Positions 53,176-62,404 of a DNA stretch of 64,000 nt are shown in pieces; position 1 is the stretch's first letter; each line of letters starts with the position of its first letter. This DNA is from Kineosporia corallincola (lineage in GTDB: Bacteria; Actinomycetota; Actinomycetes; Actinomycetales; Kineosporiaceae). The notes beneath the pieces were generated by a model. It was not told where the DNA came from. It worked only from the letters and a program-made list of their open reading frames with translations, and did not search any database. The translations under genes were made by a program, and so were the position numbers. Location of the stretch: positions 528,258 to 592,257 of the forward strand of contig NZ_JAHBAY010000004.1 in NCBI RefSeq assembly GCF_018499875.1. The letters are read 5' to 3'.

Positions 53176-54143
53176 CACTGCCTCCCCTCGGGCACGTGGA
53201 CCCCCGGATCGAGCGTGGGGTCGGCGCGGAAGATCTCGGCCATCCGGTGCCGCCGCCGCTCCAGGCGGTGCAGCCCGACGCCGAGACCGACGACGGCGTC
53301 GAGCACCGCGTCGTAGGTGCTGTCGTCGATCAGCTCGACCTCGATCTGCCGCCCGGCCGGATGCACCGAGAGCCCGGCCGCGCGCAGGGCGCGTTCCAGC
53401 TCATCGGCGCGGTCGTCGACCTCGACCGCCAGGATGCGGCTGGCCGAGGTGACGTCGGCGGTGGTGGTGGACCGCAGCAGACGCCCGCCGTCCACCACCA
53501 CGATGTGGTCGCAGACCTGCTCGAGTTCACCCAGCAGATGGGAGGTCACGAGCATCGGGATGCCGAACTCGGTGCCGATGCGGCGCAGCAGCGCGAGCAT
53601 CTGGTCGCGTCCGGCCGGGTCGAGACCGTTGGTCGGCTCGTCGAGCAGCAGCATGCCCGGGTCGTGCACCAGGGCCTGGGCCAGCTTGACCCGCTGCTTC
53701 ATGCCGGTGGAGTAGCCGCCCATCGAGCGGTACCGCTCCTCGTACAGCCCGACGTGGCGCAGCGTGTCTGCGGTGCGTTCGCGGGCGGCCGTCAGCGGCA
53801 GCCCGGACATGCGCGCCATGTGCAGCACGAATTCGGTGGCCGACATGTCGGCCGGAAGGCAGTCGTGCTCGGGCATGTACCCGACACGTTGCCGGATGGC
53901 GGGGCCGTCGGTGGAGACGTCGAGACCCAGCACGTGGGCGCTGCCGCTGGTGGCCGGCAGCAACCCGAGCAGGATCTTGATCATCGTGGACTTGCCGGCC
54001 CCGTTGGCGCCGACCAGCCCGACGACCCCCGGCTCGATGGCGAAGGTCAGCCCGTCGAGCGCGGTGACAGCGCCGTAGCGCTTCGAGAGTTTCTCGACCG
54101 TGATCATCATGACCCGGCCGACTCTAGTGGTGCCCTCCGACAT
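53175..54143 (-). CDS. ABC transporter ATP-binding protein (first ATPase)
   Basis: A 322-residue ATPase that leads the operon. Walker A is GLVGANGAGKSTMIKIL, the signature is YSTGMKQRVKLAQAL, Walker B is MLLLDEPTNGLDP and the H-loop is LVTSHLLGELEQVCDH. The tail (RILAVEVDDRADELERALRAAG to VGLHRLERRRHRMAEIF) is an accessory domain. GGAAGG lies 9 nt before the ATG at 54143. ATG at 54110 lacks one. It diverges from yraN. Four genes (ATPase, permease, ATPase, permease) run with overlapping start and stop codons, so two exporter pairs, or one heteromeric exporter, are made in fixed ratio. Confidence 0.9.
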   Translation of the reverse strand: MSEGTTRVGRVMMITVEKLSKRYGAVTALDGLTFAIEPGVVGLVGANGAGKSTMIKILLGLLPATSGSAHVLGLDVSTDGPAIRQRVGYMPEHDCLPADMSATEFVLHMARMSGLPLTAARERTADTLRHVGLYEERYRSMGGYSTGMKQRVKLAQALVHDPGMLLLDEPTNGLDPAGRDQMLALLRRIGTEFGIPMLVTSHLLGELEQVCDHIVVVDGGRLLRSTTTADVTSASRILAVEVDDRADELERALRAAGLSVHPAGRQIEVELIDDSTYDAVLDAVVGLGVGLHRLERRRHRMAEIFRADPTLDPGVHVPEGRQ

Positions 54144-54340
54144 TTCACGGCCCTTCCGGCGCACCGGCCGCCGGAATCATCCCTCGGGGACGCGGAATCC
54201 GTCTCCGGTCGCATGCGGGGGTGCACCGTCCGTCCTGTCGTCCACAGGTCGGCGGGAACGGTGGTCTGTCCACAGGCCGCTGAACGGGGGTGTGCGGGAC
54301 CGGCCGTCCGGCGCAGGATTTCGCAGCGGAGGTGGTGGGG

Positions 54341-54700
54341 ATGCAACTGACGAAGGCCGAACTCGGCCGGTACGGGGAAGAACTCGCGGCCGCGCACCTG
54401 GAGGCCACGGGCTGCCGGATCCTGGCCCGCAACTGGCGGTGCCGGCTCGGTGAGATCGACGTGGTGGCGCTGGAGGGGCAGTGCCTGGTGGTGTGCGAGG
54501 TCAAGACCCGGCGCTCGCTGGCGGCCGGAGACCCGCTGGAGTCGGTGACGGCGCTCAAGGCGGGAAGGCTCCGGCGCCTGGCCGGTGCCTGGCTGTCCAC
54601 GCAGCAACGGTTCTATCCCGACGTGCGCATCGACGTGGTCGGCATCGTCCGGCCGGCCTCCGGCCCGGCCCGGCTGCGGCACCTGAAGGGGGTGGTCTGA
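54341..54700 (+). CDS. yraN: UPF0102/YraN family nuclease-like protein
   Basis: A 119-residue protein with a restriction-endonuclease-like core: LGRYGEELAAAHLEATGCRILARNWR, then the active-site-like GEIDVVALEGQCLVVCEVKTRRS (D...ExK pattern), then a C-terminal helix and LRHLKGVV. A role in DNA processing or repair is suggested by family and neighbours. An excellent GGAGGT ribosome-binding site is 7 nt before the ATG at 54341. comM starts on the next base after its stop. The yraN-comM-dprA order is conserved in actinobacteria. Confidence 0.93.
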   Translation: MQLTKAELGRYGEELAAAHLEATGCRILARNWRCRLGEIDVVALEGQCLVVCEVKTRRSLAAGDPLESVTALKAGRLRRLAGAWLSTQQRFYPDVRIDVVGIVRPASGPARLRHLKGVV

Positions 54701-56317
54701 GTGGCACTGGGCCGTGCGCTGTCGGTCGCCATCGTCGGGATGACCGGGCACGTGGTCGACGTCGAGGCCGACATCGCCCTCGGGCTGCCCGCTTTCACCC
54801 TGGTCGGGCTGCCCGACGCGTCACTCACCGAGTCCCGTGACCGGGTGCGTGCCGCCTGCTCCAACTCCGGGCACCCGCTGCCCACCCGGCGCATCACCGT
54901 GAACCTGTCGCCGGCCGCGCTGCCCAAGACCGGCAGCGGGTTCGACCTGGCCATCGCTGTCGCCCTGCTCACCGCGCAGGGCGTGCTGGAGGCGCCGGCC
55001 GTGCAGAAGTATGTGCACATCGGCGAACTCGGGCTGAACGGCCGGGTACGCCCGGTGCGTGGGGTGCTGCCGGCGACGCTCGCGGCGGTGCGCGCGGGCT
55101 GTCCCGACGTGGTGGTGCCAGTCGCCAACGCGGCCGAGGCGCGGCTCGTGCCCGGCGCCCGGGTGCACGCGACGGCCACTCTGTCCGACCTGATCCGCCT
55201 GCACGGTGGAGCGCCGGGGCGAGCGCCCGTCGAGATGGAACAGGCTGTGCTGCTGGAGGTCTCGACCCGTCCGGCGGAGTCCGACACCACCGGTCCCGGT
55301 GATGTCCTGGTGCGGCCCGGCACCCTGCACCCACCGGGGGCGCCGGCCGGGCCGGAGCCGGACCTGTCCGACGTGGTCGGCCAGAAACCGGCCCGCATGG
55401 CCCTGGAGGTCGCTGCCGCGGGTGGGCACCACCTGTTACTGATGGGCCCGCCCGGCACCGGCAAGACTTTGCTCGCCTCCCGGTTGCCCGGCCTGCTGCC
55501 GGATCTCGACGACGAGTCGGCGGTGGAGGTGACCGCCCTGCACTCGGTGGCGGGCACGCTCGATCCGGCGGCCGGGCTGATCCGGCGTCCACCGTTCCAG
55601 AGCCCTCATCACACCTGCACGGCCGTCTCCATGGTCGGCGGCGGTTCCGGCCTGCCGCACCCCGGCGCGGCCTCGCTGGCGCACCGGGGCATCCTCTTCC
55701 TCGACGAGGCGGGAGAATTCGGCAGCCAGGTGCTCGACGCGTTGCGGCAACCGCTGGAGCAGGGCGATCTGGTGATCCACCGGGCCAGCGGCAGCGCCCG
55801 CTTCCCGGCCCGGTTTCTGCTGGTGCTGGCCAGCAATCCGTGCCCGTGCGGGTTCGCCTTCGGCACCGGCAAAGACTGCGTGTGCGCGCCGGCGGCCCGC
55901 CGCCGCTACCTGTCCCGGCTGTCCGGGCCCCTGCTCGACCGGGTCGACCTCCAGGTCGACGTGCCGCCGGTGTCCCGGGTCGACCTGGCGGCCGGGGAAC
56001 AGCCCGAGACCTCCGCGACGGTGGCCCGGCGGGTCCTGGCGGCCCGGGCGGTGGCTCGCGAACGGCTCGGCGGAACTCCGTGGACCTGCAACGGCGAGGT
56101 GGCGGGCAGCCATCTGCGCGGTGTGCTGCGCCTGCCCCCAGCGGTCACCCATGAGGTGGACCGGGCGCTGGACCGGCACCAGCTGTCGATCCGGGGGCAT
56201 GACCGGGTGCTACGCGTCGCCTGGACGATGTGCGACCTGGCCGGGCGGGAACGTCCGGACCGTGACGACGTGGGCCGTGCGCTGGTGCTGCGCCGGCGGG
56301 GGCAGGTGCCGCTGTGA
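54701..56317 (+). CDS. comM: YifB/ComM family Mg-chelatase-like AAA+ protein
   Basis: A 538-residue AAA+ protein related to ComM, which promotes branch migration during natural transformation. The N-terminal Lon-substrate-binding-like domain (VVDVEADIALGLPAFTLVGLPDASLTESRDRVRAA, then TVNLSPAALPKTGSGFDLAIA) is intact. The ATPase domain has LLLMGPPGTGKTLLASRLPGLLP near residue 247, ILFLDEAGEFG, and the arginine-finger region (VLASNPCPCGF). The C-terminal segment (SIRGHDRVLRVAWTMCDLAGRERP) matches the family. Zinc ligands CPCG...CVC are present. The GTG start is directly adjacent to the yraN stop, and its last 4 bp overlap dprA. Confidence 0.94.
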   Translation: MALGRALSVAIVGMTGHVVDVEADIALGLPAFTLVGLPDASLTESRDRVRAACSNSGHPLPTRRITVNLSPAALPKTGSGFDLAIAVALLTAQGVLEAPAVQKYVHIGELGLNGRVRPVRGVLPATLAAVRAGCPDVVVPVANAAEARLVPGARVHATATLSDLIRLHGGAPGRAPVEMEQAVLLEVSTRPAESDTTGPGDVLVRPGTLHPPGAPAGPEPDLSDVVGQKPARMALEVAAAGGHHLLLMGPPGTGKTLLASRLPGLLPDLDDESAVEVTALHSVAGTLDPAAGLIRRPPFQSPHHTCTAVSMVGGGSGLPHPGAASLAHRGILFLDEAGEFGSQVLDALRQPLEQGDLVIHRASGSARFPARFLLVLASNPCPCGFAFGTGKDCVCAPAARRRYLSRLSGPLLDRVDLQVDVPPVSRVDLAAGEQPETSATVARRVLAARAVARERLGGTPWTCNGEVAGSHLRGVLRLPPAVTHEVDRALDRHQLSIRGHDRVLRVAWTMCDLAGRERPDRDDVGRALVLRRRGQVPL

Positions 56318-57432
56318 GCGGGACCCCGCACCGGAGCGACGAGGAGGAGCGCCTGGCCCGGGCGGCCTGGAGCCGTCTGGCCGAGCCGGGCGACGCGCGG
56401 GCGGGTCGGTGGCTGGCCGAGATGGGTGCCGTGGCGGCGCTGGCGGGGGTGCGGGAGGGGCGCGCGCCGGGGGCGGAGCGGTACGCCGGGCGGCTCACCC
56501 GGCTCGACCCGGCGCGCGACCTGCACAACCTGGGGCTGATGGGTGGCCGGTTACTGATCCCGGGCGACCCGGAGTGGCCGGAGGCACTGCACCGGCTTGA
56601 CACCGAGATGCCGTTCTGCCTCTACGTCCGGGGGCCGCTGCGGCTGGATCAGGCTTGTTCGCAGGCGGTTTCGATCGTCGGGGCACGGGCCGCCACCGCC
56701 TACGGCGAGCACGTGGCCGGGGAACTCGCGATGGGCTGCGCCGACCGGGGGCTCACCGTGGTGTCCGGAGCAGCGCTGGGTATCGACGCCGCCGCTCATC
56801 GGGGCGCCCTGGCCGCCGGTGGTCCCACCCTGGCGGTGCTCGCCGGCGGGCTCGACCGGGCTTACCCGGCGGCCAACGATCTGCTGATCGGCGAGATCGC
56901 CCGGTCCGGCGCCTTGGTGAGCGAGGTGCCACCAGGTTCGGCGCCGACCAAGTGGCGGTTCATCCTCCGCAACCGGGTGATCGCGGCGCTCGGGCGGGCT
57001 ACCTGCGTGGTCGAGGCCGGGGTGCGCTCCGGCACGCTGGGCACGGCGAACTGGGCCGACCGGCTGAGCATTCCGGTGGGTGCGGTGCCCGGGCCGATCA
57101 CGTCGCCGGCCTCCTACGGCGCCCACCGGTTGCTGCGCACCGGGGCGGTGTGCGTCACCTCGGCCGACGAGCTGTGCGAACTGGCCGGTCCGATCGGGGC
57201 TTTCGTCGCGGAGGAGGCCCCGGTGCCGCTCGCCGAGTACGACGGGCTGGAGCAGGACGACCTGCGGGTGCTCGACGCACTCCCGGTGAGCAGGGGAGCA
57301 CCGGTGACCTCGCTGTGCCGGGTGGCGGGTCTGGACGAGTCGTCGCTCCTGGTGGCGCTGGCCCGGCTGGAGCTGCGTGGGCTGGCCGAGGACCGGGCGG
57401 GGCGCTGGCGCCGGGCCCGAACCGCCGGATGA
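56314..57432 (+). CDS. dprA: DNA-processing protein DprA
   Basis: DprA protects incoming single-stranded DNA and loads RecA. Residues about 117-330 form the Rossmann-like core (VSIVGARAATAYGEHVAGELA, then VVSGAALGIDAAAHRGALAAGGPTLAVLAGGLDRAYPAAN, then SEVPPGSAPTKWRFILRNRVIAALGRATCVVEA). The C-terminal 60 residues form a winged-helix DprA domain (DDLRVLDALPVSRGAPVTSLCRVAGLDESSLLVALARLEL). The N-terminal 100 residues carry a SAM-like helical region rich in Arg and Gly. The GTG start overlaps comM. It converges on hemC, with 38 bp between them and no clear hairpin. Confidence 0.94.
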   Translation: MSGTPHRSDEEERLARAAWSRLAEPGDARAGRWLAEMGAVAALAGVREGRAPGAERYAGRLTRLDPARDLHNLGLMGGRLLIPGDPEWPEALHRLDTEMPFCLYVRGPLRLDQACSQAVSIVGARAATAYGEHVAGELAMGCADRGLTVVSGAALGIDAAAHRGALAAGGPTLAVLAGGLDRAYPAANDLLIGEIARSGALVSEVPPGSAPTKWRFILRNRVIAALGRATCVVEAGVRSGTLGTANWADRLSIPVGAVPGPITSPASYGAHRLLRTGAVCVTSADELCELAGPIGAFVAEEAPVPLAEYDGLEQDDLRVLDALPVSRGAPVTSLCRVAGLDESSLLVALARLELRGLAEDRAGRWRRARTAG

Positions 57433-57470
57433 CGGACCGCCGGATGGCGGGGCGCCGGACAACGGCGTGT

Positions 57471-58475
57471 TCAGGCCGTGTCGGCGGAGGCCTCGATGAG
57501 TTCCCGGGCCCCCTGCCGCAGCAGGGTGAGCGCGACCGATGTGCCGAGCAGCACCGGGTCGGAGGCCGGGCCGGTCTCCTCGGCCTGCACCGCGACCTTC
57601 CCGTCCAGCGAGAACACCATCGCCCGCAGGTGCAGGCGCCCGTCGGGGAGATCGGCGGCGAAGCCGGCGATCGGGCTGTTGCAGTGCCCCTGGAGCACAT
57701 GCAGCATCATCCGCTCGGCCGTGGTCTGTCGCCAGGTGCCGGGGCTGCCCAGTCGGCCGGCCAGCTCGGTGGTGGCGGCGTCGTCCTCACGGCACTGGAG
57801 GCCGAGCACGCCCGCGCCGATCGGTGGGAACATCGTGTCCACGTCGAGAATCTCGGCGGCCCGGGCGGTCTCGCCGATCCGCTCCAGGCCGGAGTAGGCG
57901 AGCAGGAGGGCGTCGGCCTGCCCGGCCGCGAGCTTGGCCAGGCGGCTGTTGGCGTTGCCACGGATCGGCACGGTGTCCAGGTGCGGGTGGCTGCGCGCGA
58001 GCTGGGCGATCCGGCGTACCGCGGAGGTGCCGATCCGGGTGCCCGCCGGCAGCTCGTCCAGAGTGAGTCCGCCCGGGTGGATCAGGGCGTCGCGCACGTC
58101 GTCGCGTTCCAGGTAGCAGGCGAACGTGGTGCCGGCCGGCACCGGCCGGTCGCCCGGCACGTCCTTCATGCAGTGCACGGCCAGGTCGACGTTGCCCGAA
58201 AGGAGCAGCTGATCAACCTCTTTGGTGAAGGCTCCCTTGCCGCCGAGCGCGGCCAGCGATCCCTGCCACCGGTCGCCGCTGGTGGTGACGGGCACGACCT
58301 CCACCTCCAGGCCGGGCTCGAGTGCCGTCAGCTCGGCCCGCACCCGCTCGACCTGCGCCAGCGCCATCGGCGAGGAGCGGGTGCCGATCCGCACGACGCG
58401 GCGTCCGGAAGCCGGGCCGGCCGAGGTGTCCGGGGCATCCGGCGAAACGGGGGAGGTGTGGGCCGATCGGTTCAC
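57471..58475 (-). CDS. hemC: Hydroxymethylbilane synthase (porphobilinogen deaminase)
   Basis: HemC condenses four porphobilinogens into hydroxymethylbilane for haem and corrin synthesis. The 334-residue enzyme includes [64 protein letters not shown] and the cofactor cysteine in [15 protein letters not shown], to which the dipyrromethane is attached. All catalytic arginines are visible. The usual HSLKD is HCMKD here. About 20 disordered residues precede the fold. The GTG at 58475 lies 7 nt after a TATTCT box with no Shine-Dalgarno sequence. No other hem gene is nearby. In most actinomycetes hemC is not placed between dprA and xerC. Confidence 0.93.
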   Translation of the reverse strand: MNRSAHTSPVSPDAPDTSAGPASGRRVVRIGTRSSPMALAQVERVRAELTALEPGLEVEVVPVTTSGDRWQGSLAALGGKGAFTKEVDQLLLSGNVDLAVHCMKDVPGDRPVPAGTTFACYLERDDVRDALIHPGGLTLDELPAGTRIGTSAVRRIAQLARSHPHLDTVPIRGNANSRLAKLAAGQADALLLAYSGLERIGETARAAEILDVDTMFPPIGAGVLGLQCREDDAATTELAGRLGSPGTWRQTTAERMMLHVLQGHCNSPIAGFAADLPDGRLHLRAMVFSLDGKVAVQAEETGPASDPVLLGTSVALTLLRQGARELIEASADTA

Positions 58476-58482
58476 CCGACGC

Positions 58483-58488
58483 AGAATA
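58483..58488 (-). promoter_or_regulatory. -10 box of hemC (leaderless)
   Basis: TATTCT on the minus strand is a strong TANNNT match, 7 nt before the hemC GTG, which lacks a ribosome-binding site. The upstream -35 region is poor. Confidence 0.5.
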
Positions 58489-58662
58489 GGCCCTGGCCTC
58501 CGGATCACCAGCGGGGCCACCCGATCGGGCCGGTGGCGCGCCTGCGGGCATCTGCCCACGATCCGGTCGGCACCGGGCATGGGTCGTGAGACTGCCCCGA
58601 ACCCGCACGGCACGCCGCACGTCGTGCTTGAGCGCAGCGGCCTGACGGGAGACGGTGGGCAG

Positions 58663-59775
58663 ATGCCCGACCGACCCGCGGCCCGATCAGCCGAGTCCTT
58701 CGTCGTCCACCATCGGGAACCCGGTCCGCAGGCCGTTCCCGGTGCCGAACGGGAGGCTGCCGACGCCTGTCCGGAGGGGCAGAACGCGCACGACGAGGTG
58801 CTGGTGGAGGAGTTCTCCCGGCACCTGGCGGCCGAGCGCAACCTGTCCGGTCACACCGTGCGCGCCTACTGTGGCGACGCGGCCGAGCTGCTGCGACACG
58901 CCCGGGCCACGTCTGCGACCGGCACAGGCCAGGGGGAACCGCTCGACCGGCTGCTCACCCTGGCCGTTCTGCGTTCCTGGCTGGCCTCGCTGTCGACCGC
59001 CGGTCAGGCCCGCACCAGCCTGGCCCGCCGGGCCGCGAGCGCCCGCGCGCTGAGCCGCTGGCTGAACCGCACCGGCCGGCTCGCCACCGATCCCGGAGCC
59101 CGGCTCCAGGCCCCCCGCAAGGGCCGTCCCCTGCCTGGCGTGCTGCGGCAGGACCAGGCCGGGGAAGCGTTGGCCCGGGCGGCCGCCCTGATCGGGCCGG
59201 GGTCCGGTGAGCACGGTCTTCACGAAGACGGCCAGGGGACGCCGGGGTTCAGGAACGACCCCGCCGACCCGATACTCGTCCGCAATCTCGCGATGCTCGA
59301 GCTCCTGTACGCGACCGGCGTCCGAGTGGGTGAACTCTGCTCGCTGGATGTCGACGACATCGATCTCGACCGACGGACGATCCGGGTTCTCGGCAAGGGC
59401 GGCAAGGAACGGGTGGTTCCGTTCGGCGTACCCGCCGCGGACGCTCTGAAAGCCTGGCTGAATTCCGCCAGGCCCGCGCTGACCAGCGAAAACAGCGGCC
59501 CGGCCGGATTTCTCGGCCGGCGCGGAGGTCGGGTCAATCAGCGACAGGTCCGGCAGGTGGTGCATGAGGCCCTCGAACGGGTGAAAGACGCGCCCTCGCT
59601 CGGCCCGCACGGGCTACGGCACAGCGCGGCCACCCATCTTCTCGACGGCGGCGCGGACCTTCGTAGCGTTCAGGAACTGCTCGGTCACGCTACGCTCACG
59701 ACAACGCAGCTCTACACCCACGTGTCCGTGGACCGGCTGCGCGCCAGCTACCGTCAGGCCCATCCCCGGGCCTGA
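58663..59775 (+). CDS. xerC: Tyrosine recombinase XerC
   Basis: XerC, with XerD, resolves chromosome dimers at dif during division. The C-terminal catalytic domain has the full set: Arg in [14 protein letters not shown] (about residue 221), Lys in [27 protein letters not shown], the second His in [16 protein letters not shown], and the nucleophilic Tyr at about 351. The SAM-like N-terminal domain starts near [24 protein letters not shown]. The protein is 370 residues, longer than the usual 300. It has a 45-residue disordered N-terminus and an insertion near residue 180 ([19 protein letters not shown]). ATG 58663 is chosen for its upstream GGGAG and GGTGGG. ATG 58579 is an alternative. dif is not seen in this window. 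Confidence 0.93.
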   Translation: MPDRPAARSAESFVVHHREPGPQAVPGAEREAADACPEGQNAHDEVLVEEFSRHLAAERNLSGHTVRAYCGDAAELLRHARATSATGTGQGEPLDRLLTLAVLRSWLASLSTAGQARTSLARRAASARALSRWLNRTGRLATDPGARLQAPRKGRPLPGVLRQDQAGEALARAAALIGPGSGEHGLHEDGQGTPGFRNDPADPILVRNLAMLELLYATGVRVGELCSLDVDDIDLDRRTIRVLGKGGKERVVPFGVPAADALKAWLNSARPALTSENSGPAGFLGRRGGRVNQRQVRQVVHEALERVKDAPSLGPHGLRHSAATHLLDGGADLRSVQELLGHATLTTTQLYTHVSVDRLRASYRQAHPRA

Positions 59776-59812
59776 GCACGTGATGCCTGACCGGATGCAG
59801 GGAGGGACCCGG

Positions 59813-60631
59813 GTGACTGCCAATGGCGACGCTCTCGTCGACGTGACCGCGGAGGATCAGGTCGCGGCCAACGAAGCGGCTCTGCGGGCGCTGTGGGAGA
59901 AGTTCAAGCTCTCCGGCGACCAGACCGTGCGTGAGCGCCTGATCCTGCACTACTCACCGCTGGTCAAGTACGTGGCCGGCCGGGTGGGTGTGGGCCTGCC
60001 GCCGAACATCGAGCAGGCAGACCTGGTCTCGTACGGCATCTTCGGCCTGATCGACGCGATCGAGAAGTTCGACATCGACCGCGCGATCAAGTTCGAGACC
60101 TATGCGATCTCCCGCATCCGCGGTGCGATCATCGACGAGCTGCGGGCGATCGACTGGATTCCGCGCTCGGTCCGCTACAAGGCCCGTGAGGTGGAACGCG
60201 CCTATGCGGCGCTGGAGGGCGAACTGCACCGCACGCCCACCGAACCCGAGGTGGCCGAACGGCTGGGCATGACGCTGGAAGAGCTGCACGCCGTCTTCTC
60301 CCAGGTCTCCTACGTCAACGTGGTGGCGCTCGACGAGCTCCTCACGGTGGGCGGTGAGAAGGGCGACAAGCTCTCTCTGGTGGACACTCTCGAAGACACC
60401 AAGGCCGAGGACCCGGTGGCCGCGTTCGAGAGCGAGGAGACGAAGTTCATGCTCTCCCGCGCGATCAACCAGCTGCCCGAGCGCGAGAAGATCGTCGTGA
60501 CCCTCTACTACTACGAGGGACTCACGCTGGCCGAGATCGGCCGGGTGCTGGGGGTCACCGAGTCGCGGATCTGCCAGATGCACACCAAGGCCGTGCTCCA
60601 GCTGCGGGGCAAGCTCTCCGAGGTCAGCTGA
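59813..60631 (+). CDS. whiG: RNA polymerase sigma factor WhiG/FliA
   Basis: A sigma-28-type factor, 272 residues long, with regions 2 ([35 protein letters not shown]), 3 ([19 protein letters not shown]) and 4 ([41 protein letters not shown]). Streptomyces WhiG controls the first steps of aerial sporulation and is encoded in this position after xerC. FliA controls flagellar genes in motile actinomycetes such as Kineosporia. Sequence alone does not separate these roles. GGAGG lies 7 nt before the GTG at 59813. No anti-sigma (RsiG or FlgM) gene is in the window. Confidence 0.9.
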   Translation: MTANGDALVDVTAEDQVAANEAALRALWEKFKLSGDQTVRERLILHYSPLVKYVAGRVGVGLPPNIEQADLVSYGIFGLIDAIEKFDIDRAIKFETYAISRIRGAIIDELRAIDWIPRSVRYKAREVERAYAALEGELHRTPTEPEVAERLGMTLEELHAVFSQVSYVNVVALDELLTVGGEKGDKLSLVDTLEDTKAEDPVAAFESEETKFMLSRAINQLPEREKIVVTLYYYEGLTLAEIGRVLGVTESRICQMHTKAVLQLRGKLSEVS

Positions 60632-60721
60632 CCTGCTGTCCACAGCAGGCAGGAGGGGCGGGTTCTCCACAGGCCGGTCCTCCGGCCATCGGCCCGGCGC
60701 GGCGCCGGTCATCCTGGACCG

Positions 60722-61243
60722 GTGAACAGATCGCTGATCCTGATAGTCAGCTCCCTGCTGAGTCTTTCGTCAGCAATGATGGACGGCGCGGAGCCCGTGC
60801 CCACGTCCCGCTGGGAATGGCCGCTACGGCCCGTCCCGGCTCTCGTGCGGGGTTTCGTGATCGGGCCGCACCCGTGGTCACCCGGCCACCGCGGCGCTGA
60901 CCTGGCCGGCAGTGCGGGGCAGCCGGTGTTCGCACCGGCTTCCGGCACCGTCAGTTTCGCCGGGGTGGTGGCCGGTAGTCCCGCCGTCAGCGTCGACCAC
61001 GGTGGCGGCGTGGTGAGCAGCTACGTGCCGGTGCGCGCGCGGGTGCGGCTCGGCCAGAACGTCGAGGCCGGAGCACCGCTGGGCGACCTGCTCGCCGTCG
61101 GGCCGGCCGCGCACTGCCTGCCGAGAACCTGCCTGCACTGGGGTGTTCGGCGCGACGGTGACTACGTGGACCCGCTGGAACTGGTGGGTGTGCAGGCCGG
61201 CCCGGCGGTACTGCTGCCACTGAATTCGGATCAGGCGGCGTGA
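60722..61243 (+). CDS. M23-like (LysM-type metallopeptidase fold) secreted protein, probably not a peptidase
   Basis: A 173-residue secreted protein with a signal peptide (LILIVSSLLSLSSA) and an M23 fold. The zinc ligands are present: His56 and Asp60 in GHRGADLAG, and His139 in TCLHWGVR. The two catalytic histidines of lysostaphin-type enzymes are missing. The first position of the H-x-H motif is Cys137, and the Y-x-H motif reads SSYVPV. It may bind zinc or peptidoglycan without cutting it, or be an activator, as in EnvC/NlpD-type proteins. It lies where actinobacteria usually have an M23 gene before rpsB, but rpsB is not next. The last 13 bp overlap the convergent acyltransferase stop. Confidence 0.85.
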   Translation: MNRSLILIVSSLLSLSSAMMDGAEPVPTSRWEWPLRPVPALVRGFVIGPHPWSPGHRGADLAGSAGQPVFAPASGTVSFAGVVAGSPAVSVDHGGGVVSSYVPVRARVRLGQNVEAGAPLGDLLAVGPAAHCLPRTCLHWGVRRDGDYVDPLELVGVQAGPAVLLPLNSDQAA

Positions 61244-62301
61244 CGGGCCCGCACCCGCGTCCAGGCGGGCATCAAGAGCGACGGATGCCGCAGCAGTGCG
61301 GTGAGTGGCTTCTCCAGCACGCGGTACGCGATGATCGACGTGATCACCACCATCAGCACCGAGAACAGCAGTGCCGCAGCGTGAACCACCGGGTCGGCGG
61401 GCAGGCGCACCAGCACCACCCGGCCCAGCGCGGTGAGTACCAGCACGTGCCAGAGATACATCGAGTACGACGCGTCGCCCAGCGCCTGGAGCCAGGCCGG
61501 TGCCACCCGGTCGCGGCGCTGTTCCAGCCCCACCACGCCGTAGACGACGACGGCCATGCACAGCCCGACCGGCACGGCGCGGTACCAGGTGCCGGGGAAA
61601 CCGTCGACGGCCAGCGCCGCGGCGGCGCCGGCCGTGCCCACGAGGGTGAACAGCGCGGGCGCCACGAACCGGCCCCGCACGATCAGCCCACCGACCAGCG
61701 CGCCGAACAGGAACTCCAGGGCGATCGGGGCTCCGACGGTGGCCAGCCAGGGATTCGCCGAGTCCGCGAACAAGCCGGCCAGGGCCGCGGTGACCACGCC
61801 CCAGCCGACCAGCGCCGGGATCCGGCCGCGGGCGGGCAGCAGCAGGATCAGCGCGAACACCAGGTAGAAGTACATCTCGAAAGTCAGCGTCCAGCCGACC
61901 ATCAGCAGCGGGAGGCCGGGCTGCGGCAACAGGAACAGTGAGGCCAGCACCTGCGGTTTGTCGTCTGCCGACGAGTTCACCATGCCGGGGGCGACCAGGA
62001 ACAACGCCAGGATCGGCGCGGTGGCCAGCCAGTAGGCCGGGTAGATCCGCACCGCCCGGCGCATCAGAAACCGCCGTGCGGTGGCGTCGCCCGCGGCCAG
62101 CCGGTTCGTGGTCACCACCATGATCAGGCCGCTGATCACGAAGAACAGATCAACGCCCGCCTGACCGGGGCCGTGCAGGAATCCGGTCCAGTTCCATTCG
62201 CCGGCGAGCCAGCGGTTCTCGAACCCCGTGGGGTCGCTGATGTGAGCGAGCACCACCGCGAGTGCGGCGATACCGCGCAGAGCCTGGACATTGCGAAGCA
62301 T
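61231..62301 (-). CDS. Acyltransferase family 3 (OafA/YrhL-like) membrane protein
   Basis: A 356-residue integral membrane O-acyltransferase with about ten helices. It begins LRNVQALRGIAALAVVLAHI, with the conserved R-G-x-A and catalytic His. GVDLFFVISGLIMVVTTNRL and FLMRRAVRIYPAYWLA are the second signature, and YSMYLWHVLVLT is the C-terminal motif. Such enzymes acetylate cell-wall sugars, exopolysaccharides or antibiotics at the outer face. The target here is unknown. The 3' end overlaps the M23-like gene by 13 bp on the opposite strand. It lies in a minus-strand pair of genes that interrupt the usual whiG-rpsB order. Confidence 0.88.
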   Translation of the reverse strand: MLRNVQALRGIAALAVVLAHISDPTGFENRWLAGEWNWTGFLHGPGQAGVDLFFVISGLIMVVTTNRLAAGDATARRFLMRRAVRIYPAYWLATAPILALFLVAPGMVNSSADDKPQVLASLFLLPQPGLPLLMVGWTLTFEMYFYLVFALILLLPARGRIPALVGWGVVTAALAGLFADSANPWLATVGAPIALEFLFGALVGGLIVRGRFVAPALFTLVGTAGAAAALAVDGFPGTWYRAVPVGLCMAVVVYGVVGLEQRRDRVAPAWLQALGDASYSMYLWHVLVLTALGRVVLVRLPADPVVHAAALLFSVLMVVITSIIAYRVLEKPLTALLRHPSLLMPAWTRVRARHAA

Positions 62302-62404
62302 CCCTCACCCGTCCACCGTCGGCCGTCCCGAAGAAGGTAACTGTGATTCGCCTGAGATCACCGGGAAACCGGAGAAGACGGTACGAACAGACGATGGAGG
62401 GTCC

